Positions 37,201 through 48,278 of a stretch of 64,000 nucleotides of DNA are shown piece by piece. The notes under the pieces are model-generated. The model did not search any database. It was given only the letters and a program-made list of their open reading frames with translations, and had not been told where the DNA came from. Each line of letters opens with the position of its first letter. Within the stretch, counting starts at the first letter, position 1. Both the position numbers and the translations under genes were made by a program. This DNA comes from Mikania micrantha (taxonomy: Eukaryota; Streptophyta; Magnoliopsida; Asterales; Asteraceae): contig CM018680.1 of assembly GCA_009363875.1 (NCBI GenBank), positions 72,668,272 through 72,732,271 of the forward strand. Reading direction: 5' to 3'.

Positions 37201-37840
37201 TTATCATTCCAGTATTGGAATGCCTCCTATGAGATGCTTTATGGGAGGAAATGTCGAACTCCCGTCTGTTGGGGAGAAGTTGGGCAACGTGAACTTGCGC
37301 ATAAAATGTTGTTAAAGCTACCAATGAACGGATAGATCAGATCCGTGCCCATTTGAAGGCGGCTCAAGACCGTCAGAAATCATACGCTGATAAGCGTAGA
37401 AGGCCCATTGAATTCCAGGTAGGAGATTTTGTATTGTAAAAGTCTCACCGTGGAAAGGTGTTATACGTTTTCGTAAGCGAGGAAAGTTAAGTCACGTTTT
37501 ATTGGACCATTTAAAATCATAGCTCGTATTGGTGAAGTTGCTTATCGCCTAGAGCTACCAGAGGAGTTAAGTGGAATTCATAATACGTTCCACGTTTCTT
37601 ACTTACGAAAATGTTTAGCAGATGAATCTGCGTACGTACCACTGGAAGACATTGAAATTGATGAGAGGTTAAATTATGTGGAAAGGCCAGTGGCAATACT
37701 TGACCGAAAGGTCAAGCAACTTAGAAATAAATCACTGAGTCAGGTGAAGGTTCAGTGGAAAAATAGAAGACCGGTTCTGAAGTTACGTGGGAGTCAGAAA
37801 ATGAAATGAGAAAGTATTATCCTTTCCTTTTGATGTTTAA
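34255..37840 (+). pseudogene. Family A Gag-Pol, remainder of unit 2, several frame breaks
   Basis: Resumes at the first zinc knuckle and runs through protease, RT (FIDD near 35584), RNase H, integrase and chromodomain-like tail to a stop at 37838-37840. Compared with unit 1 it has about eleven 1-base indels and one 2-base insertion. Breaks are near 34600, 34902, 36236, 36976, 37145, 37230, 37306, 37437, 37493, 37770 and 37830; it has one more A than unit 1 at 36525-36529. Indels become dense in the last 900 bp before the N gap. The catalytic motifs are otherwise unchanged. The clustering suggests poor base accuracy near the gap rather than old decay. Confidence 0.9.
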
Positions 37841-37879
37841 TCGTTTTCGGGGACGAAACCTTTGTAAGGAGGGGAGATT

Positions 37880-37884
37880 TGTAA
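37880..37884 (+). repeat. First bases of a third family A LTR, cut by the gap
   Basis: TGTAA follows the polypurine tract exactly as at 18891. The remaining LTR of about 2.3 kb is presumably collapsed in the gap. Confidence 0.8.
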
Positions 37885-37984
37885 NNNNNNNNNNNNNNNN
37901 NNNNNNNNNNNNNNNNNNNNNNNNNNNNNNNNNNNNNNNNNNNNNNNNNNNNNNNNNNNNNNNNNNNNNNNNNNNNNNNNNNNN
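37885..37984. other. Assembly gap (100 N)
   Basis: A run of exactly 100 N, the usual placeholder for a gap of unknown size. Frames that run across it are meaningless. Confidence 0.98.
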
Positions 37985-37990
37985 TTGCAG

Positions 37991-38232
37991 ATAATGAAGA
38001 AGTGGGGTCAAACCCGGACTCCCCAAAATTCGCCAATCACAATCGTCACAGATCGGTTCTGCTAATTTAAATGTTCCACGCGAAAAAGATGATGATTTGG
38101 GGCACAATGAGGATCATATCGTGAGTCAAGGTAGCAGGAATTGATGAGGCTACTGGCAATCTTCCGGTTGTTGACTTTGACTTCGGACACTTGACTGGAA
38201 AAGCTACAGGTGGTATTGACAACAGCATCTAG
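37991..38232 (+). pseudogene. 3' end of an unrecognised gene, frame-damaged
   Basis: Just after the gap, TTGCAG looks like a splice acceptor. Protein-like sequence follows in three successive frames: a Pro/Asn/Ser-rich piece, then one containing VPREKDDDLGHNEDH, then IDEATGNLPVVDFDFGHL to a TAG at 38230-38232. The last frame (38137-38232) has unbiased, non-repetitive composition typical of a real C-terminus. Frame changes are consistent with the 1-base errors seen on the other side of the gap. I do not recognise the family. The rest of the gene lies in or beyond the gap, and the retroelement array may have inserted into it. Confidence 0.45.
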
Positions 38233-38389
38233 AATGTGAGACCCTGAAACTTTATTTTTTATTTATTTATTTTTTTTTGTAATTTTTGTAGTGTAAAAAA
38301 AATAAAAATATAAAATATAAAAAGTGGTTGTATATTATATACCCTGGATGCTTTAGTTTGTACGTATAAATAAACACAAGGGTTTGTAA

Positions 38390-38972
38390 TATGAGGATGT
38401 TCATAATGTGGTTCCATTGGTTTTCATGAACTCTAGGCCAAAAGAACCATTACCACCACAAACACAAAGAACCAACCCGAAAAAAACCCAAATACCCCAT
38501 CCGAAAAGCATTTACCTGAACCCGAAAACTTAGAATGGTTCGGTCTTTAGGTACCTATGAGGCCTGTTCAGGTAAACCTAAAAAACCCGAACTAGGGTTC
38601 TAACTTCTAAGGGGTGGTTCCATTATTTGATTTTTAAAGCCTCTTTATGTTTTGAGATTGTTCAAGAAATGTATATTTTGGTTAAACATGTTTTGGTTAT
38701 CTCATGGTTAAACATTTGAAATTTTTAAGGAAGTGTATGTTTTGGTTTAACGTGTTTTTATTTTATTTTTTTATAAAATAAAATATTAGTTTTTCAAATA
38801 TTACTAGAGAACCGTTTAACCCAGCCCAATTAAACCTGAGAACCGAAACCCGAGAACCAATTAAATCGAAGTTATATAGTTCGGTTCTCGCTCTAATTTC
38901 ATATTACAAAAACCCGAATAACCCGACCCGAGTAACCCGAAACCCGAGGAACCAACCCGAACGACATCCCTA
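38390..38972. mobile_element. Probable non-autonomous hAT-like element with AACCCGA words
   Basis: The left side (ATGAGGATGTTCATAATGTGG) and the inverted right side (TAGGGATGTCGTTCGGGTTGG) resemble each other and the well-known GGATGTTCA hAT ends. Subterminal AACCCGA/CCGAAC words fill both flanks. I could not find a convincing 8-bp duplication, so the ends are approximate. Confidence 0.45.
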
Positions 38973-39408
38973 GTTGGGTCCGCTAGATCGACAAAAAGAA
39001 TGTTGATGTATGAGTGGTATGGACTTTTTTCTTAATTTTAATTTAAAATCATTAGTTTTGTTAATATTTATTAAATAATTGTAGAAATTATTAGTATTAT
39101 ACATGAGTATGTATTTGAGGGGTGTTTGTACGGTATGATAGGAAACATAATATGCTAGCACAGACATTTGTAATTAATTCATTGGTATAATACCCTAAAG
39201 CTTGACTAGTCGTAAAAGCGATTGTTACATACCCTATCATAATACCCAAAAACACAAACCTAAATAAAAAAAAATGACACGTTAAAAGATATTAATTAGA
39301 GTTAAAAAGCTAAAAAAGACCAAAAGAATGCACTTTTCATAAAAAATAAAAATAAAAATAGACCATTTTCAACGGTTTATCAGTTAAAAATAAAATTAAG
39401 TTGACACG

Positions 39409-39877
39409 CATAGGCGGATTTACCATGCATTGAGGGGGTGGCAAGGCCCCACTCAAAAGATATTTTTTAGTGTAAATTTCTTTGAAAATCAAACTAAAAA
39501 ACATCATGCACCCGTGTGTTTTACTAAGAGGCACTTAATCAAATTAAAATTTCAGGTTATTCTTCATTTTGTTGTTAGTTCATATTTAGAATCCAGATTT
39601 TGAAATCACTTGAACTACAAGTTATTTCACATCGAATTCTTGGTAGATGAAGATGTATAAACTGACTAGCATTTCAAGTTTTGCGAAAGTGATTATAGTG
39701 TATATAACATTCTTTTAACCTTAATTTACTATCTCTTTTAACAAACTCATTTTGACTTGTTTTAACCGGCCTATTTTGAGCCTTTTTGACCGACCTGTTA
39801 TTTAACTGTTTTAGTCACAACGTTTTCATCTAGTCGTTTTTTGCCCCCACTGACGAAAATTTCTGTATCCGCCACTG
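39409..39877. mobile_element. Non-autonomous hAT element, 469 bp
   Basis: Ends CATAGGCGGATTTACC and (inverted) CAGTGGCGGATACAG; flanks TTGACACG (39401-39408) and TTGACACA (39878-39885), an 8-bp duplication with one mismatch. No coding capacity. Confidence 0.7.
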
Positions 39878-40580
39878 TTGACACATGAACTACTATTAAA
39901 TTTTAGCAATCTTCTTGTGGAATGCTATACATAAGACTCTATAGGCTTTAATCGTAAATAAAGTTTGAAAAACAATATCTTGTAATTACTTTTTATGGTT
40001 CATGTGAATGATTTTTGTTGTGTATATAATATCATATGCAAGTTATTAATGCTGCTTTAAATAAGTTTAGTATAAAAATATATAATTATTAAAATGCATG
40101 TAATGTGGAAGTGCAAGTATGGTAAGGGTATTTGTTAGAGTTAAACAATGGTGGAGGTTGAAAAATATGTTTAAATGGGGCCGAAAGTCATGGGGTAATT
40201 TTTTTTTCTGATATCTATGTTTCGGGCTAAAAAATCACAATTAAACGCGACAACCTTTAAGCTCTTTGAGCTCGTTGATTATACACTCCGAATCAATATG
40301 TAAATAGGTAATGTTCATTAATTAAAAGTTAAAACCCATTTTAATTTTTAAGGCCCAAAACAAACTTTAAACTTAAGATCTGCTAAAGAATGAGATAAGA
40401 ACCGACACTATTAACCATTAAAGGTGTTAAAACTACCAATATTAGTTTAACTTTATTATTTTTTAAAATCCAAGGGGGCCACGAAAAACGGTAGGAGCCG
40501 GGCACCCCCGGACCCCTTAAAACCTCCGCCCATGAGTTGAAAAAGAATACGGTTGATTTTAAAATAGTTATAGTAATTTG

Positions 40581-40870
40581 TAGTGTCGGCTCAACCATTG
40601 TCGATGCTCAAAGCGAATATGAAATACGAGACCTATTTCAAACTTGGAGTCAGCTATATTTAAGGATAAATGGTTTGGTTTCGATTTGTTCGTTTTGAAT
40701 AATTTTAAATCAATACATCAAACAAACCAATCCATAATAAGAATTTATCTAAACCAATTGATATATAATAAATTATGAAACAAATATATAAAATACCTTG
40801 TATTTGTTCTTAGAGTGAGGTCCTAAAATTTCGAAGAACGTAATCATCCGTTTAACAAAAGAGCCGGACT
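40581..40870. mobile_element. Possible decayed hAT fragment
   Basis: TAGTGTCGGCTCAACCATT at 40581 resembles the left end of the 8805 element (TAGGGCCGGCTCAAGCATT). An inverted CAAGTCCGGCTC lies at about 40870. No target duplication was found. The stretch 39886-41409 otherwise shows no gene. Confidence 0.3.
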
Positions 40871-41409
40871 TGAAAACTTGATACGGCCGGTAACTATGTA
40901 GATGCGTTTGTAAGTGTATGTAATTCATTGCCATGATGATGCTTTAAAGATAATTCATGCTACTCTTCAATCAATATGAAAATATTATGTCTAACATTAT
41001 ATGTTATTAAATGAAACATAATTTACTCAATTTCTTTTTAAACTACCAATATTTTTATATGATAATGTATTACTTAATTGTGTTAACATTATTTACGATA
41101 ACTTATACATAACTTTCAAATATATTGTTGTGATGTGTTTTTTTAAAATATAAAATTTATCTCCTCTATTATATACGATATAATTTTTTATGATAATTTT
41201 CTTTTTTAATTTAATACACACACATATATATAATCGTTGGTTATATCGACCTATAGTGACGTACATGAAATAATTTGTATACACACTGCTTCACACGCTT
41301 TCGGTTTTGTTTTTTCTTATATCTTTTCTATATCGTAACATATATGACACAATAATGTTGTATATCTACGTTTTAATTTATCTTAAATTTCATATACCGC
41401 AACGTATAT

Positions 41410-41892
41410 ATGGGGTAAAAACGAGCCGAGCCGATCCCTAAGGCTCGAGCTCGGCTCGTTTAGATAAATTCGGGCTCGAGCTCGAGCTCGGCTCGTTAAG
41501 ATCTTTATTTACCAGGCTCGAACTCGACTCGTTAGAAATTTTTTAGGCTCGAGATCAGCTCGTTTAGATTTTAATTATTTAATTTATTTACTTTAATTAC
41601 TAATTTAATTATATTATTTGATTTAAATATATTTATTATAATTTTATATATAAAAATAATTAATTTTATAAATAAACACTGTATATAAAAATAAAAATTA
41701 TATATTCATAAAGCTCGTTAAGGCTCGCGAGCCGGCTCTAGCTCGATATGTAAAGCTCGAGCTCGGGCTCGATAACTAAACGAGCCACACTTTTGGGATC
41801 GAGCTCGGGCTCGTTAAGGCTCGGCTCATTCGAGCTTTTTACCGATCCGATCCCGAATATTTAACGAGCTGCCTTGATTCGTTTACACCCCT
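41410..41892. mobile_element. Non-autonomous hAT element with GAGCTCGG word arrays, 483 bp
   Basis: Ends ATGGGGTAAAAACGAG and (inverted) AGGGGTGTAAACGAATC; perfect 8-bp duplications ACGTATAT at 41402-41409 and 41893-41900. Both subterminal regions are made of GAGCTCG/GGCTCGAG words; the middle is AT-rich. No gene. Confidence 0.82.
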
Positions 41893-42102
41893 ACGTATAT
41901 GGTTCAATAATTTTGTCCATCGACGTTTTAATGTCCATAATTGACCAGATATCAATTCATATGTTTCTTTTAATTTTATCACAAGTTAAACCGTCAAAGT
42001 CTTAATTATATCGTTCGCGGTTCCGGATGTGTAACATTTCGTTCAACTTTAACCATTTATCATATCTAATACTCCAACTGTAAAGATCAAGACGATTCAT
42101 CC

Positions 42103-42388
42103 ATCAAAGTTACTCTAATGGCTAAGGTTTGGTCCTTTTGTCTTGGAAATCAGGGTTCAAATCTCACTAGTGACACTTTAATGAATACCAGGTAAGAAGA
42201 GGAATATTGAGCTTAACCTCGGGTTTTGAATCAATGGTGGGCGAGTGTTTACCTATTCCATGGTGTTCCCGTGCATCGAAGGGTACATTCTCACAATCGG
42301 TGGTCGATGAATCGATCTTAGTTACGAACCGCTAGGATAACTAAAGATAAGATGGCAGGTTTCTCTACCGTTAAAAAAAAAAGAGTAA
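42103..42388 (+). mobile_element. tRNA-derived SINE, poly(A) tail hit by a foldback element
   Basis: Starts shortly before an A-box-like TGGCTAAGGTTTGG (42119-42132) and a B box GGTTCAAATCT (42154-42164), the internal RNA polymerase III promoter of a tRNA-derived SINE. It runs about 286 bp to an A-run ending at 42388. The left flank AAGACGATTCATCC matches AAGACAATTACATTCC at 44466-44481, beyond the foldback element. So the SINE tail continues on the far side and the foldback inserted into its poly(A). Confidence 0.68.
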
Positions 42389-44455
42389 ATTACAGAAAAC
42401 GTCCTTTACGTTTATTTGATATTGCAGGTTTCATCATTTATGTTCAAAAAGCGCCATTAAGGTCCTTTATGTTTACATTTTGTTGCAGATTACGTTCTTT
42501 ACACTAACTTCTGTTAAAAACTTCTGTTAATTATTTTAAAATGACAATTCTGCCCTTCTAGTTAAAGGACCAATTCTGAAACTTTTGTTATTTAATCATT
42601 TCCTTAAATTTAAAGGACCAAATCTGAAACTTTATTTTATAGTTTTATTTTTCTTTTCTTTTGAATTATTATTCTCTTTTTTTTTGTACATTTATTTTCT
42701 TTCTTTTTCTTTTTTTTTTACATCATTTTAATTTTATAAATTATTCTAAAATTAGGAGTAAATTACAGAAAACGTCCTTTATGTTTATTTGATATTGCAG
42801 GTTTCATCCTTTATGTTCAAAAAACGCCATTAAGGTCCTTTATGTTTACATTTTGTTGCAGATTATGTCCTTTACACTAACTTCTGTTAAAAACTTATGT
42901 TAATTAATTTAAAATGATAATTATGCCCTTCTAGTTAAAGGACCAATTCTAAAACTTTTGTTATTTAATCATTTCCTTAAATTTAAAGGACCAAATCTGA
43001 AACTTTATTTTTTAGTTTTATTTTTCTTTTCTTTTGAATTATTATTCTTTTTCTTGCTTCGAACATAGGAGTTGCTAAGAGTCAAATTCGGAAAAAAAAC
43101 CGATTGTATGGGAAATACTTCAGGAAATTCTGGATGACCATCCTGTATTGCTGAATAGAGCGCCTACTCTGCATAGATTAGGCATACAGGCATTCCTCCC
43201 TCTTTTAGTGGAAGGGCGTGGTACATTTATTTTCTTTCTTTTTCTTTTTTTACATCATTTTAATTTTATAAATTATTCTAAAATTAGTTTAACCGGTTTG
43301 TTTTTTTAATATAAGCTTCAATAAAGAATTTTATTTTATTACATTTTTTTAATTTTCATTTGTTTAGTTAAGTTATTTACTTTTCTTATATTTTATATTT
43401 AAAACAATAAAGAATTTTATTTTATTTCGTTTTTTAAATATTAACATAAATTAACATATTCTAAAACCTTATCTAGTTTTGCAAAATCAATATTCATGGT
43501 ATTGGATTTATTAAATGGTTTGAAACCATTTTTTTGTTTATGGTTAAACTGTATTTAACATACTTTTTAGAAAATTAAACTTTAGGTAAAACATTTAAAA
43601 ACAAATGGTTTTTCAAGCATTATCAACTGACGTTTAACCTAGCAATAACCCCTTAACTTATATTACAAGAGGTTTTCCCAATATGCATATCATAAGAGGT
43701 GGTTTCCTCTTAAACAGTAAGAGACCAGGTACTTTGCCTAAAAAATGCTAACAAGTATAGGTATCTATGCACTTCTGGTTCATTGATGTTAAAAAATACC
43801 ATTAGAAGCAACGTACAAAGATTCTAACAAAACAATAAAATAGATAGAAAATAATAGCAATAAATTTCAAATGTAGAAACAAAGTAAATAGTAATTAAAA
43901 AGGACCAAATGATATTACGTCTTTGTGATTTATGTTAAAGAAAATGAAATAAAATAAAATTCTTTATTGTTTTAAATATAAAATATAAGAAAAGTAAATA
44001 ACTTAACTAAACAAATGAAAATTAAAAAATGTAATAAAATAAAATTCTTTATTGAAGCTTATATTAAAAAAAAAAAACTGGTTAAACTAATTTTAGAATA
44101 ATTTATAAAATTAAAATAATGTAAAAAAAAAAGAAAAAGAAAGAAAATAAATGTACAAAAAAAAGAGAATAATAATTCAAAAGAAAAGAAAAATAAAACT
44201 ATAAAATAAAGTTTCAGATTTGGTCCTTTAAATTTAAGGAAATGGTTAAATAACAAAAGTTTCAGAATTGGTCCTTTAACTAGAAGGGCAGAATTGTCAT
44301 TTTAAAATAATTAACAGAAGTTTTTAACAGAAGTTAGTGTAAAGGACGTAATCTGCAACAAAATGTAAACATAAAGGACCTTAATGACGCTTTTTGAACA
44401 TAAAGGATGAAACCTGCAATATCAAATAAACGTAAAGGACGTTTTCTGTAATTTA
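42389..44455. mobile_element. Large foldback element (MULE-like TIR), about 2 kb
   Basis: The right arm (43938-44455, about 515 bp) is the inverse of the left arm, which starts AGTAAATTACAGAAAACGTCC near 42390. The left side has a tandem partial copy: the arm restarts at about 42755. The copy is also interrupted by plastid DNA (43053-43220). Arms contain no gene; the centre (about 43436-43937) holds a small AAGAGG/CCTCTT hairpin. TIRs of hundreds of bp with this TAAATTACA start are typical of Mutator-like foldback elements. A-runs on both sides fit insertion into a poly(A) tract. It ends about 340 bp before the CPN20 start. Confidence 0.75.
43053..43220 (+). pseudogene. rpoC1: Plastid rpoC1 fragment in nuclear DNA (NUPT)
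   Basis: Translation gives LASNIGVAKSQIR, then after an A-run one base short, IVWEILQEILDDHP and NRAPTLHRLGIQAF, the conserved active-site-proximal segment of the RNA polymerase beta' subunit as in plastid rpoC1. The fragment is 168 bp and splits the foldback arm exactly: the arm reads TTATTCTTTTT before it and GTACATTTATT after it, while the undisturbed copies read through. It is non-functional. Plastid origin is inferred from the close match to the plant plastid protein; a mitochondrial relay is possible. Confidence 0.85.
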
Positions 44456-44517
44456 ATAAAAAAAAAAGACAATTACATTCCGGACGAAACGGCATCGTAT
44501 GAAGGACATACAAAAGC

Positions 44518-44530
44518 TTCTGGAAGCGTC
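44518..44530 (+). promoter_or_regulatory. Possible heat-shock element upstream of CPN20
   Basis: TTCTGGAAGCGTC resembles the heat-shock element TTCnnGAAnnTTC with one mismatch in the third module, about 275 bp before the CPN20 ATG. A heat-shock site would suit a chaperonin partner. Motif match only. Confidence 0.3.
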
Positions 44531-44626
44531 TTATCTGTTACCATAATAAATCTCCATCACTAGGGTTTTGTTATCCGCTTCACTTCCATTTCATTACCTA
44601 CCAACACATTATCTTCTCTCCATACG

Positions 44627-44791
44627 GTAATTGCTTGATTCTTACCTTCAATTTCTAAATCAATCTTATAATTTTCGCATTGCATTTTGATTTCATGCTA
44701 TAGATTTTGTTTCAAAGATAAGAATTATATCGAAACAGAGGGATTATACTAGCGTAACCCGTCTGATTTTGCTTTTGTGATTTGAATTTAG
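44627..44791 (+). other. Probable 5' UTR intron of CPN20
   Basis: ACG|GTAATT at 44627 and GAATTTAG ending at 44791 bound a T-rich stretch directly before CGAATGG. The upstream CCATCACTAGGGTTTTG looks like typical plant 5' UTR sequence. Confidence 0.5.
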
Positions 44792-44794
44792 CGA

Positions 44795-47497
44795 ATGGCA
44801 GCTGCTCAGATGACCACCGCGGCTTCGTCACGTGTTTTACTTCCACCGTTTGATGGTTTCATGCCGTCAACAATCAAGGTTTCATCTGTGTCGTTTAGAA
44901 CTGGTGGTGGATTGTCTCTCAGATCAACCCGTGGACTCGTTGTCAAAGCTGCCACTACTGTTGCCCCAAAGGTTAATCGCTACATCACCCTTGTCAATTT
45001 TTTTACATTAAATAATTACAAATCTCCTGCGTTTGAAGTTCTTTACGGGAACTACATTAATATTGAAGGTTAATTTCAGTTACTAGGTGTTGAGTCAATT
45101 TCTGTCTTGATTCTTTGGCAGTAGCTTAGTTTCCATGACAGATATAACCTGGATTTCTTGTTTGTTTTGATTATATTGTTTTGGGTTTTCTTGCAACTGT
45201 GTCTGCTGTTTTTAATTTCTCTTAAGAAGCATTGTGATTTACTATCATAGTATCATTCAATCTAACATTAGACTGAGTCTCCTCTTTGTGAAGTCATAGT
45301 ACATTAAACTGGTTCTCCTCTTTGTGAATCCATATTACATTAGATTGGTTCTCTCCTCTGAGAAGTTTGCTCAGTGGTGGCTAACTTGTGAAGATAGAAA
45401 TTGAGAATGGTTCAAGTACTTAGGACTTTGTGTTTTGGTTTTGTTTCAAGCCTAGTTATCGAACACGCATGCAAGGCGTAAAAGGTGGGCCTTTGGCCAT
45501 AGCTCAAGGGCTTAAAATGGAGGGTCCCAGGAAAGCAAGGCGCAGAGCAAAAACATACCATTTTTAAGGGTTTTAATGTTTTAGGATTGTTTAGGGTTAT
45601 TTTAGCTAGTTTAGGATGTTTTGGGCTATATACACTCCATCTTTTGGATGTTTTTGACCAGTTTGGCTAGAATTTGCAGAATATTGCTGGAATTTACAGG
45701 ATTAGTATCTTGGGGATTTCACTGGAAGCTCGCCTTGGTGCCTGGATTGCCACTGGGCATTTTGAATCTGCAACTCTTACATTTGAATCTTCATTAATGT
45801 AGAAATGCTATTATCTATGATGTTTTGAATAATCTTGTTTTATTTGTTACTTATATTGGATCTTCTTTGTATTAGATGTATATGCTCTCTTCCAGTTTTC
45901 TTTTTTAAACAATAGAATTGAACGTAGGTTGGTTGTTCCACTTTCCAACCTGCCAAGTTTGCATCATTGATAATTCTATGATCCATGCATACCATTTCCT
46001 GCTGATGCATGATTTTCATTTTGTCTTGCAGTACACTACATTGAAGCCGTTGGGTGATAGAGTGCTGGTGAAGATTAGTGCTGCAGAGGAGAAGACTTCT
46101 GGTGGTATTTTGTTGCCATCAACAGCACAGTCAAAACCTCAAGGGGGTGAGATTGTTGCAGTTGGAGAAGGCAGAACAATTGGGCAGCACCAGGTGGATG
46201 TAAGCGTGAAGGTAATGCTTGCTCATTTTGATGTTTGTTGTATATAGGGTAGAGATTGAAGTTTTAACTCATTTGCTCAATATAAATTGGCCTGGTTGAA
46301 TTTGTTTTGACTTATAATTTTCAAATAAATCTTTTATCTAAAAAGGGATTGAATTAAACTGGATTGAACTTGTCTAAAGCATACAACCTTCTAGATTGCT
46401 CTATTGAGAAATTTGGATCATTATTAAGATGATTTATCTTTTGCTTTAGTGCATTTATATTATATGTTTATTGCCTATAAAAGTAGGCAAAAAAATTAAT
46501 GCTGACCAACTCTACCTGTTTTGACCTGAATAGAAGATTACTCATTTTAACCCAAGTCACTTATACCTGTTACCCTAGCGACATATTTTGCTGCCTCCAG
46601 TATCAGGTTATTTGATTATATGTGCTGAAAAGATATCATTTTTCAGACTGGCACACAAGTTGTATATTCCAAGTATGCTGGAACAGAGGTTGAGTTCAAT
46701 GGATCAAACCATCTCTTACTTAAAGAAGATGACATTGTTGGTATTCTTGACACGGACGACATAAAGGATTTGAAGCCCCTTAATGATAGAGTTCTCATCA
46801 AGGTTTGCCTGCCTCTTTTTGACCTTTTGTTATTATGTAATTCTACTTTGTTTTAAGGAAACAGTAACTTGGTAAACAAAATTTAAATGCCTTAATTGAT
46901 TATTACTTGGCTTAACTATGTTTTGATTTGACAATTTGAGTGCAAATAAGATAGAAAAGCAGTTAGATTGATGGTTTTGCTTGCCTGAGTTAATTATTTG
47001 ATCTACTTGTCCTCTTTGTTGGTCAACAAAAAAGTTTCTTGTGCATGTATTCGGTAGAAACTTGGCGTAAAAGTTTTTGATCTTGCGTTTACAACGACTT
47101 CAAGTGTTTCAATTTATTTCAAATGTTTGAAACTTGGTGAATAGGTTATGGAGGCCGAGCAAACCACAGCTGGTGGCTTGTTGCTCACACAGGCAAACAA
47201 GGAAAAACCCTCCACTGGCACGGTAAGTGATAAGCCACACATTACATACTTTTTGCATGTATGAAGTTTCAGATTCAAGACTATAAATGGGTCGATTTGT
47301 GTTGTGTTTTATCGGATGTGCAGGTGATTGCGGTGGGGCCCGGCCCATTAGACGAGGAAGGAAACAGGAAAGAGTTAACAGTGTCTGCAGGTAACACTGT
47401 TCTTTACTCCAAATATGCTGGGAATGATTTCAAAGGGAGTGATGGTTCAGAGTACATTGTTCTACGAGCATCAGACATCATGGCGGTTCTTGCTTAG
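44795..47497 (+). CDS. CPN20: Chloroplast 20-kDa co-chaperonin CPN20 (tandem Cpn10)
   Basis: Plastid co-chaperonin that caps the Cpn60 ring and helps fold Rubisco and other stromal proteins. Five exons: 44795-44971, 46032-46211, 46647-46802, 47145-47222 and 47324-47497; all GT-AG and all phase 0, giving 254 residues, the family's normal size. Exon 1 encodes a Ser/Thr-rich transit peptide ending near VVKAATTVAPK. Then two Cpn10 domains follow (about residues 60-155 and 157-254), each starting with LKPLGDRVLVK or LKPLNDRVLIK and carrying the mobile-loop GG(I/L)LL sequence. Two fused Cpn10 domains are specific to this plastid protein. Intron 1 (about 1 kb) may contain an old repeat near 45450-45760. 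The start is fixed by the transit peptide. Confidence 0.96.
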
Positions 47498-48278
47498 TTT
47501 GGTTTAAGGTAAAATCGGTTTTGTAATCAGACCTCGAAACAACATTTTTTTGACATACGAGCAGTTGTACGCGGCACAGAGTTTGTAGCCCGAAAAGCGG
47601 AAATCATATTCGATAAAAGATTATCATGTTTTTCATTTGAATTTGCATATTCTGATGCACGATAGTTACATAATTGACCTGTTACATCATGTAAGATGAA
47701 ATGTAACATCCTAGACTATCATGACAAACTTATACAAGTGAGTCTCGTAGAAATTAACATGCATCATTCTAGGCTATTATGCTAGAGTTGGTAAAACAGA
47801 TACATATCCATGTCTAATTTCATACATTTTTTTAAATAATAAAAATTATGATGCTAGACTTCTTTATTTATTTTATTTTGTTACATAAAACATTAAACTG
47901 TCAAACTTAATTTATCAAACCAAGTGTTTACATGTTTTATATTTGCATTTATCGTATCGTCTCTAGCCCATTAAACACAACAAGACATGTTTTGCCAGCC
48001 CTACATTTTGGAAAAAATTAAACCATTTCTCCGTTTTGGTTTGTCTTTCAGGCGCTTCTTGGTTGAGAATGATTTAAGTTGGTGTTTATGCAAATAAATC
48101 AATTTTAGCTATGTTTTGTAATTTATAAAACGAACATGTTAACATGATAGGCATGACATGAAATTAAATACGTTAATATTTTTAATGGTGTAAATAAATA
48201 GGTTGATATGTTTAAGACGGTCTTGACTTGATTAGCCTATTTATAACACTATTAAACATATATTAATATATATATATT
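47498..48278. other. CPN20 3' UTR and AT-rich spacer
   Basis: No further gene is seen. The first 200 bp are presumably CPN20 3' UTR. Confidence 0.5.

Larger units (their letters stand above)
11667..37884 (+). mobile_element. Tandem Ty3/gypsy retrotransposon array, LTR-internal-LTR-internal-(LTR)
   Basis: Three LTR positions of one family are visible: 11667-13978, 18891-21202, and the first five bases of a third at 37880-37884 before the assembly gap. Two internal regions (13979-18890 and 21203-37879) are both in plus orientation and nearly identical. The middle LTR is followed directly by a primer-binding site, so it is the 3' LTR of the first unit and the 5' LTR of the second. The second unit is interrupted by another retroelement (22488-34254). 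Unequal recombination between LTRs is the usual origin of such arrays. The pol order (protease, RT, RNase H, integrase, chromodomain-like tail) marks a chromovirus, most like the Tekay/Del group. The 5' flank ends CCGAT; the matching 3' flank is hidden by the gap. Confidence 0.92.

Noticed and set aside
37794..38107. Frames across the N run
   Set aside because: They include unknown bases and cannot be interpreted.
45450..45780. Possible transposon in CPN20 intron 1 (AAGGCG and GCCTTGG words)
   Set aside because: No convincing terminal repeats or target duplication found.
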